A stretch of DNA of 64,000 bases from Inia geoffrensis (GCA_036417435.1 CM070900.1:167266815-167330814); one strand, 5' to 3'; counted from the stretch's first letter, positions 47,280 to 60,781 are shown. Numbers and translations are program-made. Notes: generated from the sequence alone by a model not told the origin.

Positions 47280-48912
47280 AATAATATCTCATTGTAGTTT
47301 TAATTTGAATTTCCCTGATAATTAGTAATATTAAGCATCTTTTCCTGTACCTGGTGATTATTTGAATAGAAAAATATCTATTCAATTCCTCTGTCCATTT
47401 TTAATTAGATTTTTTTTCTTTTTTTTGCTATTTAGTTGTATGAGTTCTATTTTATATATCAATCCCTTATCCAATAAATAGTTTGCAAATATTTTCTCCC
47501 ATTCTATTGGTGGCCTTTTCATTTTGATGATTGTCTTCTGCTGTGCAGAGGCTTTTAAGTTTGATGTAGTCCCTCTTATTTACTTTTGCTTCTGTTGTTT
47601 GTGCTTTTGGTCTTATATTCAAAAAATTATTGCCCAGATCAAAGTCAAGGAGCTTCATCTCTATGTTTTTTAGGAGTATAGTACCAGGTCTGTCTTATGT
47701 TTACTCTCTCATCCATGTTGAGTTAATTTTTGTGAGTGGTGTAAGATAGGGGTCAAATATTATTATTATTATTTGCATCTGATTATCCAGGCTTCATCAC
47801 ATCATTTGCTAAAGAATCTATCTTTTACCCATTGAGTGTTCTTGGCTCTCATCAAGCATTAGTTGATTATATATGCAGCAGTTTATTTCTGGACTCTAAA
47901 TTTTATTCCACTGATCTATATTATTGCTATTATGTCAGTACCATACTATTTTGATTACTATAGCTTTACAATATGGTTTGAAACTAGGCTGTGTGATGTC
48001 TCCTGTTTTGTTCTTTTTTCTAATGATTGCTTTGTCTATTCAGGGTCTTTTGTAGTTCTATACATATTTTAGAATTTATTTTGATTTCCATGAAGAATCC
48101 CTTTGGAATTTTGAAAGGGGTTGCATTGAATCTATAGGTGACCTTTATTAGCATGGAAATTTTAACAATATTAATTTTGGTCCACAGAGATATCTTTCCA
48201 TTTATTTGAATCTACTTCAATTTCTTTCATCAAAATCCTGTAGTTTTCATTGTACAGATCTTTCACATCCTTGGATAAATTTATCTCTAAGTATTTTATT
48301 GTTTTTGACGCTATCATAAATGGATAGTTTTCTTCATTTCTTTTTCAGATGTTTTGTTGTTATTGTGTAGAAATGCAACTGTATATTGACTTTTTTCCCT
48401 GCATCTTTACTGAATTCATTGATTAGTTTCAACATTTTTTGGTTCAGTCTTTAGAACTTCCTATATATAAGATCCTATCATCAGTGAATAACAACAATTT
48501 TACTTCTTCTTTTTTCAGTTTGGATACCTTTTATTTCTTTCCCTTGCCTAATTGCTCTAGTTAGGACTTCCATTACTATGAATGAGTGGTGACACTAGAC
48601 ACCCTTGTCTTCTTCTTGATCTTAGAGGAAAAGCTTTCAGTCTTTCATTGTAGGATATGATGACAGTTGTGGGTTTGTTGCATATGGCCTTTATTATGTT
48701 GAAGTTTGTTCCTTATATACCAAATTTGTTGAGGATTTTTATCATGAGAAAATGTTCTATTGTGTCAAATGCCTCTTCTGCATCTATTGAGAAGATCATA
48801 TGATTGTTTTCTTTCATTCTATTAATACTATATGTCACATTTATTGCTTTGTGTATATTGAACAAACTTTTCATCCCAGGAATACATCTCTCTTGGGCAT
48901 GGTATATGATCC

Positions 48913-48966
48913 TTTTAATGTACTGATACATTTTAATGTACTGATACATTTTAATGTACTGATACA
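48913..48966. repeat. perfect 18-bp triplication in L1 ORF2
   Basis: TTTTAATGTACTGATACA occurs three times in exact tandem. On the L1 coding strand it repeats a six-residue unit (Met-Tyr-Gln-Tyr-Ile-Lys) in frame just upstream of the reverse-transcriptase core. Identity between units suggests the expansion happened long after insertion, or has been homogenised by slippage. Confidence 0.95.
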
Positions 48967-50281
48967 TTAGGTTTGCTAATATTTTGCTGAGAATTTTTGC
49001 ATCTATATTCATCAGGGATATGATAGGCTATGAAACAAATCTTATCAAATGCAGGAAAATTGAAATAATACCAGGTATCATTTCCAGCTACAATAGTAAG
49101 AAACTAAATATCAACAAGAGGAAAGCTGGAAAATTTAAAATCATGTTTAAACTAAACAACATACTCCTGATAAACATATGGGTCAAAGAAGAATTCTTAA
49201 AAGAAATAAAAAATACCTCAAAACAAATGAAAATGGGAATACAGCATACTCAAACCTGTGGGATGCTGCAAAAGCAATTCTGAGAGGGAAGTTTGTAGTG
49301 ATAAATACATTTATTAAGAAATTAGAAAAGTGTCAAATAAACAACATGACTTTATACCTCCTCAAGGAACTAGAAAAAGAAGAACAAACTAAGCCCAATG
49401 GTGGGTAAAAGAAGGAAATAACAAAGATCAGAGCAGAAATAAGTGAAATTGGGACTTCACTGATCACTGAAACTAAGAGCTGGTTTCTTGTAAAGATAAA
49501 ACTGACAAAACTTTAAGTAGAATAACTAAGAAAAAAAAAAGAAAACTAATAAATAAAATGAGAAATGAAAGAGAAAACATTACAACTGATAGTACAGAAA
49601 TACACAGGATCATAAGAGACTACTATGAGCAATTCTACAACAAAAAAATTTGGAATAGTTAGAAGGAATAGATGAATTTTTAGAAATATACAATCACCCA
49701 AGACTGAATCAGGAAGAGACAGAAAATCTGAACAGACCAGTAACAAATAAGGAGATTGAATCACTAGTCAAAAACTTCCCAACACAGAAAAGCCCAGGAT
49801 CAGATGGCTTCACTGGTGAATTCTACCAAACATTTAAAGAAGAATTAATGCCAGTCCATCTCAAGCTGCTCCAAAAAATTAACAAAGAGGAAATACATCC
49901 AAACACATTTTATGAGGCCAGCATTATCTCAACATCAAAGCCAGATAAGGACACTACTGGAAAAGAAAACTATAGACCAATATATGTGATTGCTCCATAT
50001 TTTAACCTCATTAATACCATATAAAAAAATCACCTTTCTTCCATTTCTTGTCAACTCAGCATAGATAGATTTGTAATTTTTAATGAATTATTAAGTATAT
50101 AAATGTTTATTTTACATACATTGATTATCAGTGTAATTTATTATTTTATGTATTTATTCACCTTTTTCAATCCCTTTTTCTGTGGCTTGTCAGTTTTACT
50201 TTTCAGAACTTGGTATATTTGTATTTTTTATCTGCTCAGTTTTTCTATATTATCTGAATACTAATGATTTTTTTGTTTTTT

Positions 50282-50850
50282 AAACTTTTATCAAGATTTA
50301 ATTGATAGCTAAAGAAATGTACATATTTAATGTGTACGATTTAACGAGTTGGGCATTTGTAAACACCCATGATGCCACACCACAATCAAGTTAATAAACA
50401 TACTCATCACCTCCAAAAGTTTTCTTGTGTCCTTTTTTTTTCTTTTTCTGTTTAATAGGAATACTTAACATAAGATCTGCCCTCTTAACAACTACTGAAG
50501 TACACAATGCTATATTGTTAACTATAGACATTATGTTATACAGCAAACACATAGAATTTATTCATCTACCATAACTGAAACTATATATCCATTGAATAAC
50601 AACTCTTCATTTCCCTTACCACCCAAGCCCTGGTTACCACTACTGTATTTTATCCTTTTATGAGTTTGATTAACAAGTAGAATCATACAGTACTTGTCCT
50701 TCTATGATAATATCTCATTGTGGTTTTGATTTGAATTCCCTTAATGATCAGTGATGTTGAACATCTTTTTATATTTTCATATACCTGTTGGCCATTTGCA
50801 TGTCTTTGGAGATATGTCTCTTCCAAAGTCCTTTGCTCAATTGTTTGTTA
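50282..50850 (-). mobile_element. old L1M 3'-end fragment
   Basis: This is an antisense L1M 3' end: TTATCAAGATTTAATTGATAGC, ATATTTAATGTGTACGATTTAACG, CACCACAATCAAGTTAATAAACA, then the ORF2 tail ATCTCATTGTGGTTTTGATTTGAATTCCC and GTTGGCCATTTGCATGTCTTTGG. It is more diverged than the neighbouring twin-primed L1. Confidence 0.75.
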
Positions 50851-52024
50851 TGTTATAGTAAAGTTAATTAAGCTTTAAATAAAAATGCAGATTTACTAGG
50901 CTATGTTAAAACATTTCTTAGGTTCAAATTTAAAATTTACTCTATAAACTAATACATTTGTTGTATTAAAATGCATATCGCTTCCTGATTGATGTCTTTA
51001 AGACTAAACAGATATTTTGCTTGGTGAATGTACTAAATAACAAAATCAATTTTCTCAGTGAATGTCTGAAAAAAATATACACAACTAAGAATTAATATTT
51101 AAATAAAGCATTCATCTACCAGCCTCCACAATTATTTATATAGCAAAAGCTGTTTAATCTTCAATTTGCAAATAAGATATTCATTTTAAAAAGAATGCAT
51201 AACCCTTTTAAGAAAATTGCTCTTTAAAAAAAAAAATCATCTAGGCTCACTCTAACATGGTGCAATTAACACTTCCTGTCCTGAATCTCAATCACTTGCT
51301 AACACTATTTGCAATCCCTGGATCAGTACTTTCTGAACCAGTTGTTTTGCCTCTGTGTACATGCTCACAGTGTAATACCATTAATAGCATTCTGATCACT
51401 TTCACTTCTTTCCATCTCAAACATGCTGGAATTCATAGTATGAACATATTCTATGCTATTTTACATGGGAATCAGAGAGTAAAAAACATCCATCCAAGAA
51501 ATCAGTAGAAATCTTCTATAATTGTAACTGTCACACTTTAAAGCTGTACAAATTTATTTCAGGATGGAAAAACACTAAATACACTTTGTATGACAAATAT
51601 CAGGAATTTTGAAGAGGAGAAGGCATTAAATATTATAGACATTTCAACAAATAAAATTTATTTGATTATTCTCTTTAAAAAAGCCAACAATTTATAAAGG
51701 ATAACTGAAAACTTTATTGTAAAATATTTCATTTACTTTTTAAATTGTGAATATTTCATATATCAAATGTTAAACATAAAACTTAAATAATCTTTTCTTT
51801 TAAAATATTCATAGAAATAATATCTGCTCTTAGTATATCTATCAGTATAGTTCCTAATCCCAAATTCAGTTAAGTATACCACCATAAGGAATCTACCTAT
51901 GTCTCTATCCATGTGTATCTATCTTTATATCTATATATCTGTATGATTTAGACATTTTGAAGTGATACAATTATTAAATATCAATATTCAAATAAAAGCA
52001 ATTTTCTAATGTGAATGTGTTTTT
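50851..52024. other. unique AT-rich intergenic DNA
   Basis: Nothing recognisable. An 83-codon plus frame at 51257-51508 has no domain. Confidence 0.5.
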
Positions 52025-52758
52025 TCCTTAAAAAACTAAAAATAGACCTACCATATGACCCAGCAATCCCACTACTAGGCATACACCCTGAGAAAACCAT
52101 AATTCAAAAAGAGTCATGTACCACAATGTTCACTGCAGCTCTATTTACAATAGCCAGGACATGGAAGCAACCTAAGTGTCCATTGACAAATGAATGGATA
52201 AAGAAGATGTGGCACATATATACAATGGAATATTCCTCAGCCATAAAAAGAAATGAAATTGAATTATTTGTAGTGAGGTGGATGGACCTAGAGTCTGTTG
52301 TACAGAGTGAAGTAAATCAGAAAGAGAAAGACAAATACTGTCTGCCAACACATATATATGAAATCTAAAAAAAAAAAAAAAAGGTTCTGAAGAACCTATG
52401 GGCAGGACAGGAATAAAGACGCATATGTAGAGAATGGACTTGAGGACACGGGGAGTTGGAAGGGTAAGCTGGGACGAAGTGAGAGAGTGGCATGGACATA
52501 TAATATATACACTACCAAATGTAAAATAGATAGCTAGTGGGAAGCATCCACATAGCACAGGGAGATCAGCTCGGTGCTTTGTGACCACCTTGAGGGGTGG
52601 GATAGGGAGGGTGGGAGGGAGATGCAAGAGAGAGGGTATATGGGGATATATGTATACCTATAGCTGATTCACTTTGTTATATAGCAGAAACTAACACACC
52701 ATTGTAAAGCAATTATACTCCAATAAAGATGTTAAAAAAGTAATAATAAATAAATAAA
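52025..52758 (+). mobile_element. 5'-truncated young L1 tail
   Basis: It begins within the ORF2 C-terminus (TTCCTTAAAAAACTAAAAATAG). The plus frame 52015-52368 continues to the normal ORF2 stop. The 3' UTR shares GGTTCTGAAGAACCTA(T/G)GGGCAGGACAGG and GGGATAGGGAGGGTGGGAGGGAG with the copy at 10,715. The tail is TAATAATAAATAAATAAA rather than pure A. No convincing target duplication was seen. Confidence 0.9.
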
Positions 52759-53714
52759 TGAGTTAAAGAAAAAGATTAAAAAATGTGTTCTATCATTTCA
52801 GACTGAACAATAACCATTCTTGCTATGCCCATTCTTTTTAATATAATAATAATGAATAGTGTAAAGCATAAAGATACCTATTAGGCATCACATGCTTATA
52901 ATGTATATGAACTGTTTCCAAAAAGCCTTTAAGAATTTCATGTTGTTAAAATTATCCTCATTTTGTAGATGAAATAACATTTGGCAATATCTTGTATGCG
53001 TTGGTCCTATTTCGATTTATTATAAACTAGATCAGGACTGATTTGGACCGTAACAAATAGTGATTGTTTCGGACAGCAATAAATAGTGATTGAGATATTA
53101 TCAATATCTCTGTATCAATGGTCCTATAGAATACAGTATACCTAAGTATTACAGAAAGATAAGATTACTTAATTGTATCCATTTATTTTACATTTTTATT
53201 TGAATGATTTTTTTCTGTATTAGAGGAAATTGAACAATAAAACATGCATCCTTGTGATTAATCTATAATTTGCAAGAAGGATTTGGACACTTCATAAGTA
53301 CAGTGCCATTCAAAGAGAATTATATTTGAGAAATTAAATTCAAAGTTTAACAAATATTGGTATCTGCCACTCATTACAGGGTTAAATATTTTTTCTTTGC
53401 AAATAAAGAGCTCCTTGGAATCCTTCATTCGATTTAAATTATTTAATCAAATAAGACAATGTACGGTGTTAGTCAAATGAGAAAATTCTAGGAAGGTTTT
53501 CCCAGTGAGGATGTACCCATGGTCATATTGATAGAGTTAATGAGATTTGGATACTTCGGTTTAAAAACCTCTTATTAAGGGGGAAAAATGTGTTACACCT
53601 TTGAAAGATTTTGATATACATTTGACAAAACCAGTGGCTGTAAGAGATAAAAAGTCTAATTCTGCATTTTACATTATTTTTTGTTCTGAATAGTTTGTAG
53701 TTTGTAAAATATGA
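52759..53714. other. unique AT-rich intergenic DNA
   Basis: No gene was found. There is a small imperfect local duplication at 53,055-53,100 (AACAAATAGTGATTG and AATAAATAGTGATTG) and a weak MIR-like stretch at about 52,930-53,000. Confidence 0.5.
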
Positions 53715-53765
53715 GCACATGCATATGTGCATGCATGTGCACATGTGCATGCACGTGCGTTCACA

Positions 53766-53799
<34 letters not shown>
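53715..53799. repeat. alternating purine-pyrimidine tract with (CA)n, Z-DNA candidate
   Basis: Positions 53,715-53,760 alternate purine and pyrimidine without a single break for 46 bases, made of mixed GC, AC, AT and GT steps. After two phase shifts a (CA)16-17 run follows (53,767-53,799). Such tracts favour the left-handed helix under supercoiling. Confidence 0.9.
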
Positions 53800-53801
<2 letters not shown>

Positions 53802-53849
53802 CTACCCAGGGAACACTTTCATATTTAGAGCAATATTACTGAGATCCAA

Positions 53850-53940
53850 TTTGTAATAACAAGCATTATGTAAGTCACGTAGAAAATTAAGTAAATTACT
53901 CAAGGTCATAGATATCTAGGTTTAGAACCTAGGTTTCTTT
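53850..53940 (-). mobile_element. MIR fragment
   Basis: AAATTAAGTAAATTACTCAAGGTCATAGATATCTAGG ... TTTAGAACCTAGG is the antisense MIR core (GTTAAGTAACTTGCCCAAGGTCACACAGCTAG) followed by the AACCCAGG-like part. Confidence 0.65.
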
Positions 53941-54240
53941 TCTTTGTTTATATACTATTTGTTGTTTGTGTTAGATAAATGCTATTTACTTGGAGTTCAC
54001 ATTTTCATTTAGATATTTTTCTCCTTTTTGGATATTAAAATATTCACTACATTCGAATATATAAAATTAATATAACAATGAAAATATAACCTGACAAATA
54101 AATATTTGTTTTTAATGTATGATACCAGTGCCTGCCTATGACTGAAAAGATGAAATAATGTAACATATAGTCACAGATATGAAAGGTAATAAGATCATGT
54201 AAAATAATATGATGTGCAACTTTGGACAAATGCATTTTAA

Positions 54241-55328
<1,088 letters not shown>

Positions 55329-55374
55329 TGTTTTTATAGTGAAGCATAAATTAACAAAATTGACAAGGAACAGT

Positions 55375-55625
55375 TTCGATTTTATTTAAAATGTTCCATA
55401 ACATAGAAAATATAAAAAATCTTATCCAATCATCTTACCAGGTTATCATAACAGCACAAAGAACATTATAAATTTTATTTTGAAGAAATGACAAAATATA
55501 AATAAAATATTAGAAAATCAAGCCATTCAGTACTTAAATCAAAATGAATCAGGACAAACAGGGTTTATTCCATGAAAGTAGGGTAATCTATCATTAGAAA
55601 AATCTATCAGCATTATTATTTTTTC
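55375..55625 (+). mobile_element. very old L1 ORF2 fragment
   Basis: AAATGAATCAGGACAAACAGGGTTTATTCCATGAAAGTAGGG and AATCTATCATTAGAAAAATCTATCAGC follow the L1 reverse-transcriptase region around the Gly-Phe-Ile-Pro segment. It is strongly diverged. Confidence 0.5.
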
Positions 55626-56113
55626 TGTGTCTTAGAAAAATTTTTACTTGTTCAATAAACACTTGGAGAGTTATAAAAGTAAATGAGATATAATCCCAGT
55701 TTAGGTTAAAAGTGAAAGATCTAAATATGCATTGATATAGAGAAAATTAACTAGGTTTTATTTATAAAAGATTAAAGCATTTGGAAATGTAAGTGAAAAT
55801 CAGAAGTATCAATGTAAACTGAGGACCAAAAAGAAGAAAGTGTTATATGTGTTGTCAAAATGTGAATGGTGGAAGTTTTATATCTGTCCTCTTAAACTAT
55901 TTTCTATGAGTTCCCAGATTTTTTAAAATTTAAATATGAGCTCACAGATTTTTATCTCCAACATTATTTCTAAATTAAAAAAAAATTACAAACTGTTTCA
56001 GAGAAGCTGCTTCCATGCTGTTGAAAGAAATTTCCTTCTGCGATAACATCTTTCCATTAACCATTTTTATTCCTACATCATTAATAAGGAGGGGAGAGTT
56101 AAGAGTGTAAGTT
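55626..56113. other. unique AT-rich intergenic DNA
   Basis: Nothing recognisable was found. Confidence 0.5.
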
Positions 56114-56131
56114 AAAAAACGGTTGTGTGGA

Positions 56132-56333
56132 GGGCTTCCCTGGTGGCGCAGTGGTTGAGAGTCCGCCTGCCGATGCCGGTCCGGGAAGATCCCACGTGCC
56201 GCGGAGCGCTGGGCCCATGAGCCTTGGCCGCTGAGCCTGCGCGTCCGGAGCCTGTGCTCCGCAACGGGAGAGGCCACAATAGTGAGAGGCCCGCGTACTG
56301 CAAAAAAAAAACAAACAAACAAACAAACAAAAA
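56132..56333 (+). mobile_element. CHR SINE lacking its B box
   Basis: This is a plus-oriented CHR copy with the full 3' block and a tail interrupted by AAAC units. Compared with the other copies, 21 bp are missing between GCCGATGC and CGGTCCGGG. This removes the AGGGGACACGGGTTCGTGCC block and with it the internal RNA polymerase III B box. One more base is missing in GCGGAGCGCTGGG. It is flanked by the perfect 18-bp duplication AAAAAACGGTTGTGTGGA (56,114-56,131 and 56,334-56,351), so it is one of the youngest insertions in the window. Confidence 0.96.
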
Positions 56334-56351
56334 AAAAAACGGTTGTGTGGA

Positions 56352-57063
56352 TTCATGTCTGATTTACTGAAGGGAGAGAGCCAAAATAGTGGCTAATTGT
56401 AACCCTCAACAAAAGGTAGTAAGCTTGGTTATTTCGTAGGCCAGAGTCCCTTCATCTGTACTTTTGGAAAATTGAAAATGGGTCTCTGCCCTGAGTTTAC
56501 TCTGGAGAGCTATAATCGCACCACTAAAGCGTTCTAGGCTCAAGGAAGGTTTTACTTGCCACTATGCTTAGAGCGTCACTTCCCTCTGCATTGATTCTGT
56601 GCCTCCCACAAGCCAAAGTTTCATCCCTATTATTTTTGTGCAATTTTAATATCCCCCAAGGCAACTTCCAGAAAACCTGTGCTGTTTGCCTAATCTGCCC
56701 CAGTTATTTCCCAAGACTCCAATTACTGTTTTTGTTAGTACTCTGTTTACATAGCATCGTATGATTTAGCCAGTGCCATTTTCTCCATAAGCCCTGTGAT
56801 TGTTAGTGGTGATTTTACAGAATGCAAGATCTTTCAGGAACATGTGCATTATATTCAAACAGATATGCCTGCACTGATGATAGTGCCAGAACACTTTGTT
56901 CCAGAAAGCAAAAAGGCTTTCAAAAATAGAAGTATCTAAATGTTAAAGGAGTTAATGTTAATAGGAAGCCTATTGACTAGGCAGTGGTAATGGACAGCAA
57001 TAGAGAATAAAAATTCAAATTATTGGTTTTAAATATGATTATTATATAATAATAACCATTATT

Positions 57064-57067
<4 letters not shown>
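56352..57067. other. unique intergenic DNA
   Basis: No element was recognised. The composition is slightly richer in GC than the surroundings between 56,440 and 56,750. A 66-codon plus frame (56564-56764) has no domain. Confidence 0.45.

Positions 57068-57096
<29 letters not shown>
57068..57096. repeat. (TA)n microsatellite
   Basis: This is an uninterrupted TA run of about 14 units. Confidence 0.9.
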
Positions 57097-57098
<2 letters not shown>

Positions 57099-58494
57099 GA
57101 TTATTCCATAATATTAAGCATTTGTCTATATAAAAACTGTGGTTTACTCATTTTTTCCCACTCAAAAATAGAGAAGGATGAATAAAGGGAATTGTGAATA
57201 AGCCAAACTATTCTTTTAAATGTAGGACATACACTAGAAACAGAAATGCTTATCAGTTCCAATTTTTACAGAATGGTCAGGTAGAAAGCATTCCCCAAAT
57301 CTGATGGATAGTAGCTTGATCTCCTGCTTAGAGAAAACCAGACTGCATACCCAATCTCTGAATTCCTAGGATATATAAACTCTGGACCACCCTGTAAAAT
57401 ATAGTAATGTGATGCCACTTGATGTTTCTAAATATTTAAGGAACATGGGAGATAAAGAAAATTAAACTTGGTAGACATGGTTACACACCAAAAAAGCTTC
57501 AGGTTACAAGGAAATGCACAAGTTTAGAGGGTTATGTGACTTAGGAAATTAATATGATGTTTAAAAGTGGCCTAGAACAATGTTTAAATAAAGATTATTG
57601 AGACACCTTAGAAGGTACAATCAGGCCTCATAGTTGAATTATAAGTCAATTGTTGACAAACCACAACCCATAACCTAGGCAGAGATAGTATGCTATTTTA
57701 GTTCTAGTCCTGAGATTGATTCTATCCTTGAAAAGTATGGGATAAAGTATGAAGAAAATGAGAAAATGAATAAATTACATAATGCAACTCCTTTAACTAG
57801 TATAGAAGAAGAAATAAACTTTTATAGTTATTTAATGATTTCTGTATTGTTATAGTATTTGAAGCACTTAGAAGTAGTCAACAAAATGATTTGTTGAAAT
57901 GGTAAAATTAGTATAAGGAAATATGAAATTACTTTTCAAGATAACTATTGTTATTAAAAGTAAAAAAAGATATATCGTGTGTTTTTTAAGATCTTTAGAA
58001 TAAATGTAATTACAATTAATAAGTTAAACATTAAACTATAAACATTAGTAACTATCTTTCTGCAACAAAATCCTCTTGGATAGGAAAATCGTTTAATAGT
58101 ACTTACACAATTTTCAGTTGCATTTATCTGTTTATATTACTGCTTTTTCTTTCTTCCTAGTGTTACCTTTTTCCTGTTTACTATTGGGTATTTCTGACCT
58201 ACAGATGACACGTTGATAAATATTTTTCAAGTAAAAGAAAGAAAGGAATTAAAGGAGAGAAACCAAGAAATTATTGAACTTTATCCCATACTTTCTTAGC
58301 ATTGGATAAAGTGTCTGTAGACTTAAAAAAAAAAAAATTTCAGTAAAACAAATTGAAAAATAAACAAAGATATTGATGAGCCAGAATTTAAAATGTAGGG
58401 ATAGATATATGCATGTATGGGCATATGATTCATGAAGAGCTTGCCATTTCAAGTAATTAAACAGCCTTGAAATAGTTGTTTATCCATATTGAAA
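57097..58494. other. unique AT-rich intergenic DNA
   Basis: Nothing recognisable was found. Confidence 0.5.
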
Positions 58495-59125
58495 GATGAA
58501 GCTTGGTCCTGACCTCAAACCACCATAAACATGTTTCAAATGGATTAAAAAGCTGCAATCGAAAAATGAAAAAAAAAACCTTCAAAAATACAATTGAGCA
58601 TATGGAAGAGTATATTTATAGTGGCTTGTTTTTAAAACTAATTTTTAATCAATGAAAAGATCCAGATGTGAAGACAAAAACTGACAGATTTTACTATATG
58701 GATTTGTTTGTGTATGTCTGTTTATATTTGAAGACACCATAGAGGATGTACAAATATAAGATTGAGAGAAAATATCCCTTATAATAAGAGATTTGTGTTC
58801 CTAAATAGAGTTTCTACAAACTAATAAAAAAGCATGAGAATAGGGTATAAACAAATAATGACAGAAGATAAAGACAAATGACCAGAAATATTGTTTATGT
58901 CACTAACAAACATATTAAAATTAATATATTGTTATAACTTTTATGTATCAGTTTACAAAAGGTAAATTATTAAGAACATTTAGTAATAAATAAGAGTATA
59001 AAGAAAACATTATTCTCATGTACTGCAAGTAGTTGTAAAAATTCATGGTCTTTTTAGAAAATATACTTCTATTTATAAAAATTAAACATACATCACTGTT
59101 CTTCCTGAGTACCACTAAACAGAGT
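58495..59125 (+). mobile_element. very old L1M ORF2 C-terminal fragment
   Basis: In order: CATGTTTCAAATGGATTAAAAAGC, AAATACAATTGAGCATATGGAAGAGTATA, GACAGATTTTACTATATGGATTTG, AGAGAAAATATCCCTTATAATAAGAG, TTTCTACAAACTAATAAAAAAGCATGAG and TACTGCAAGTAGTTGTAAAAATTCATGG. These follow the L1 ORF2 C-terminal region at low identity. There are many indels and no open frame. Confidence 0.6.
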
Positions 59126-60528
59126 GACTTATACCATACGCCACATTTAAACCTAGTTGTGAATTTAATAACAAAGATATTTTGGAATAGAAGTTAAATT
59201 TTTCCCTGACACTCTATCTGATGATTATCTTTACGACACTTAAAATTCACCAAGTACTATGTAGTTTCACAGACTCATGTCTTTATCTTTGAGAAGAAAA
59301 GTTAAGATTTTGAAAAATATAATTATGTTAATATACATTTGAAGCAAGGATGAACAAGCAATAACTGATGAAAAAGTATAAAATACTATATATTTTTTAT
59401 TCAGAAAGAAAAATAAGTGCAATTTAGTGACCCACTGGCTTGGAAAGGCTGAGTTATTAGTGATGCAAAGGATTAGAAGCAAGCTAAGTGCTTAGGTAAC
59501 AGATTTAGAAACAAACATTCAAGGAGGCAGTGGAAGTAAAATCCCATGAATAAAGAAACCATAAAACAAACAACAAATATTGCTTTTAGAGAAATGAAAG
59601 GCTCTTACTTGGTGTCTGTAGTGCTATGCAAATTGTAAACTAGCAGCAAATTTTCTTGGTTAAATTCAAATAGCAGAATAAAACATGCCCTCTAATGGAG
59701 GAATAAAGCCCTCAGTGCTCAAGCATAAAGCACTCAAGGGCAAAGTGTCCTTCACTGGACAGGCTCACCCCAGAGTATGAGATGGAAGTGATATCCATGC
59801 CAAATGAAAAGAAAAATCCTGTTTCAGAGTTAATGATCTTTCAACCTATGCACGTTTGAGTCTCTCCTGAGTTGCTAATTTTTTGTGCTGGATCATTAGA
59901 TAGTACTTACATCAGTTCCCTTGACAATATATTTCTACTATTTTTCTAACTTCATCAGAGGTCCTAAGACAACTCTAGCTGAAATTCTGATTGACCAAAC
60001 GCTTCCTCTACCGAATCATATATAGCAAATGGTCTGATACCTTTTTCATTATTTATTTAGATGTTTTTACTGGGCATGTGTTTCAGGGTAGTCTATTCTT
60101 TCACATTAATTAAAAGCTAAAAGTAAATGGATGGCCTGTTACTCCTACTATCTGTGTGAGAATGGCTATGAAAAACTTGAGGCTTATATTTTAGCACAGA
60201 GAAGTGAAAGCAACAGTATTCTTAAAAGACATACTTAGAGGGTTTTTTTTTCTATGAATGTATAGGTAACTCATTTCAACTTAATTACTTAAAACAAAGA
60301 CAACTTGTTGCTACCGTGAATATCTCTTTATAAGGATGAATTGTATCTCAAAAATAAATCATATACAAAGCTCAATGATAAAAACCATCATTGAGACAGA
60401 AAACAAGTTTTCAAATTTATTTTATAAATTTCTCAAAATCAGAGCCCTTCTACATCCCAAATAGTAACTCATGAGCTTAAATGTACAGAAACACACAAAA
60501 AAATTCAGACATAGGAACACAGAGTTTA
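59126..60528. other. unique AT-rich intergenic DNA
   Basis: No gene or confidently identified element was found. Confidence 0.5.
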
Positions 60529-60530
60529 AA

Positions 60531-60532
<2 letters not shown>

Positions 60533-60579
<47 letters not shown>
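60533..60579. repeat. (AT)n microsatellite abutting a SINE tail
   Basis: About 23 AT units lie between the left target duplication (AACCATATAT at 60,529) and the poly-T of the SINE. The right-hand duplication has only a short CATATATG, so the run expanded from AT units in the duplicated target. Confidence 0.9.
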
Positions 60580-60580
<1 letters not shown>

Positions 60581-60584
<4 letters not shown>

Positions 60585-60781
60585 TTTTTTTTTTTTTTTT
60601 TTTTGCGGTACACGGGCCTCTCACTGTTGTGGAGCACAGGCTCCGGACACGCAGGCTCAGCGGCCATGGCTCACGGGCCTAGCCACTCCGCGGCATGTGG
60701 GATCTTCCCGGACCGGGGCACAAAACCACGTTCCCTGAATCGGCAGGCGGACTCTCAACCACTGCGCCACCAGGGAAGCCC
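60581..60781 (-). mobile_element. CHR SINE with 3'-block deletion
   Basis: This is a reverse-oriented CHR copy with an A-tail of about 24. Near the tail, CACTGTTGTGG joins directly to AGCACAGGCTCCGG, so about 15 bp (GGCCTCTCCCGTTGC-type) are missing compared with the copies at 15,531 and 19,597. Target duplication AACCATATAT at 60,529-60,538 and 60,782-60,791. Confidence 0.95.

Larger units (their letters stand above)
46385..50000 (-). mobile_element. old L1 with 5' inversion (twin priming) and target duplication
   Basis: From about 46,400 to 49,018 the sequence is a minus-strand L1: short T-run, 3' UTR, ORF2 C-terminus, then reverse transcriptase up to the ...CCCTGATGAATATAGATGC point. From 49,019 to about 49,985 the neighbouring upstream part of the same ORF2 lies in the opposite orientation, ending at AACTATAGACCAATAT, which is where the minus part begins in an intact L1. 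The two parts together form one contiguous L1 with the 5' portion flipped. Flanking GTGATTGACCCAAAT (46,385-46,399) and GTGATTGCTCCATAT (49,986-50,000) agree at 12 of 15 bases and fit an aged target duplication. Confidence 0.85.
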
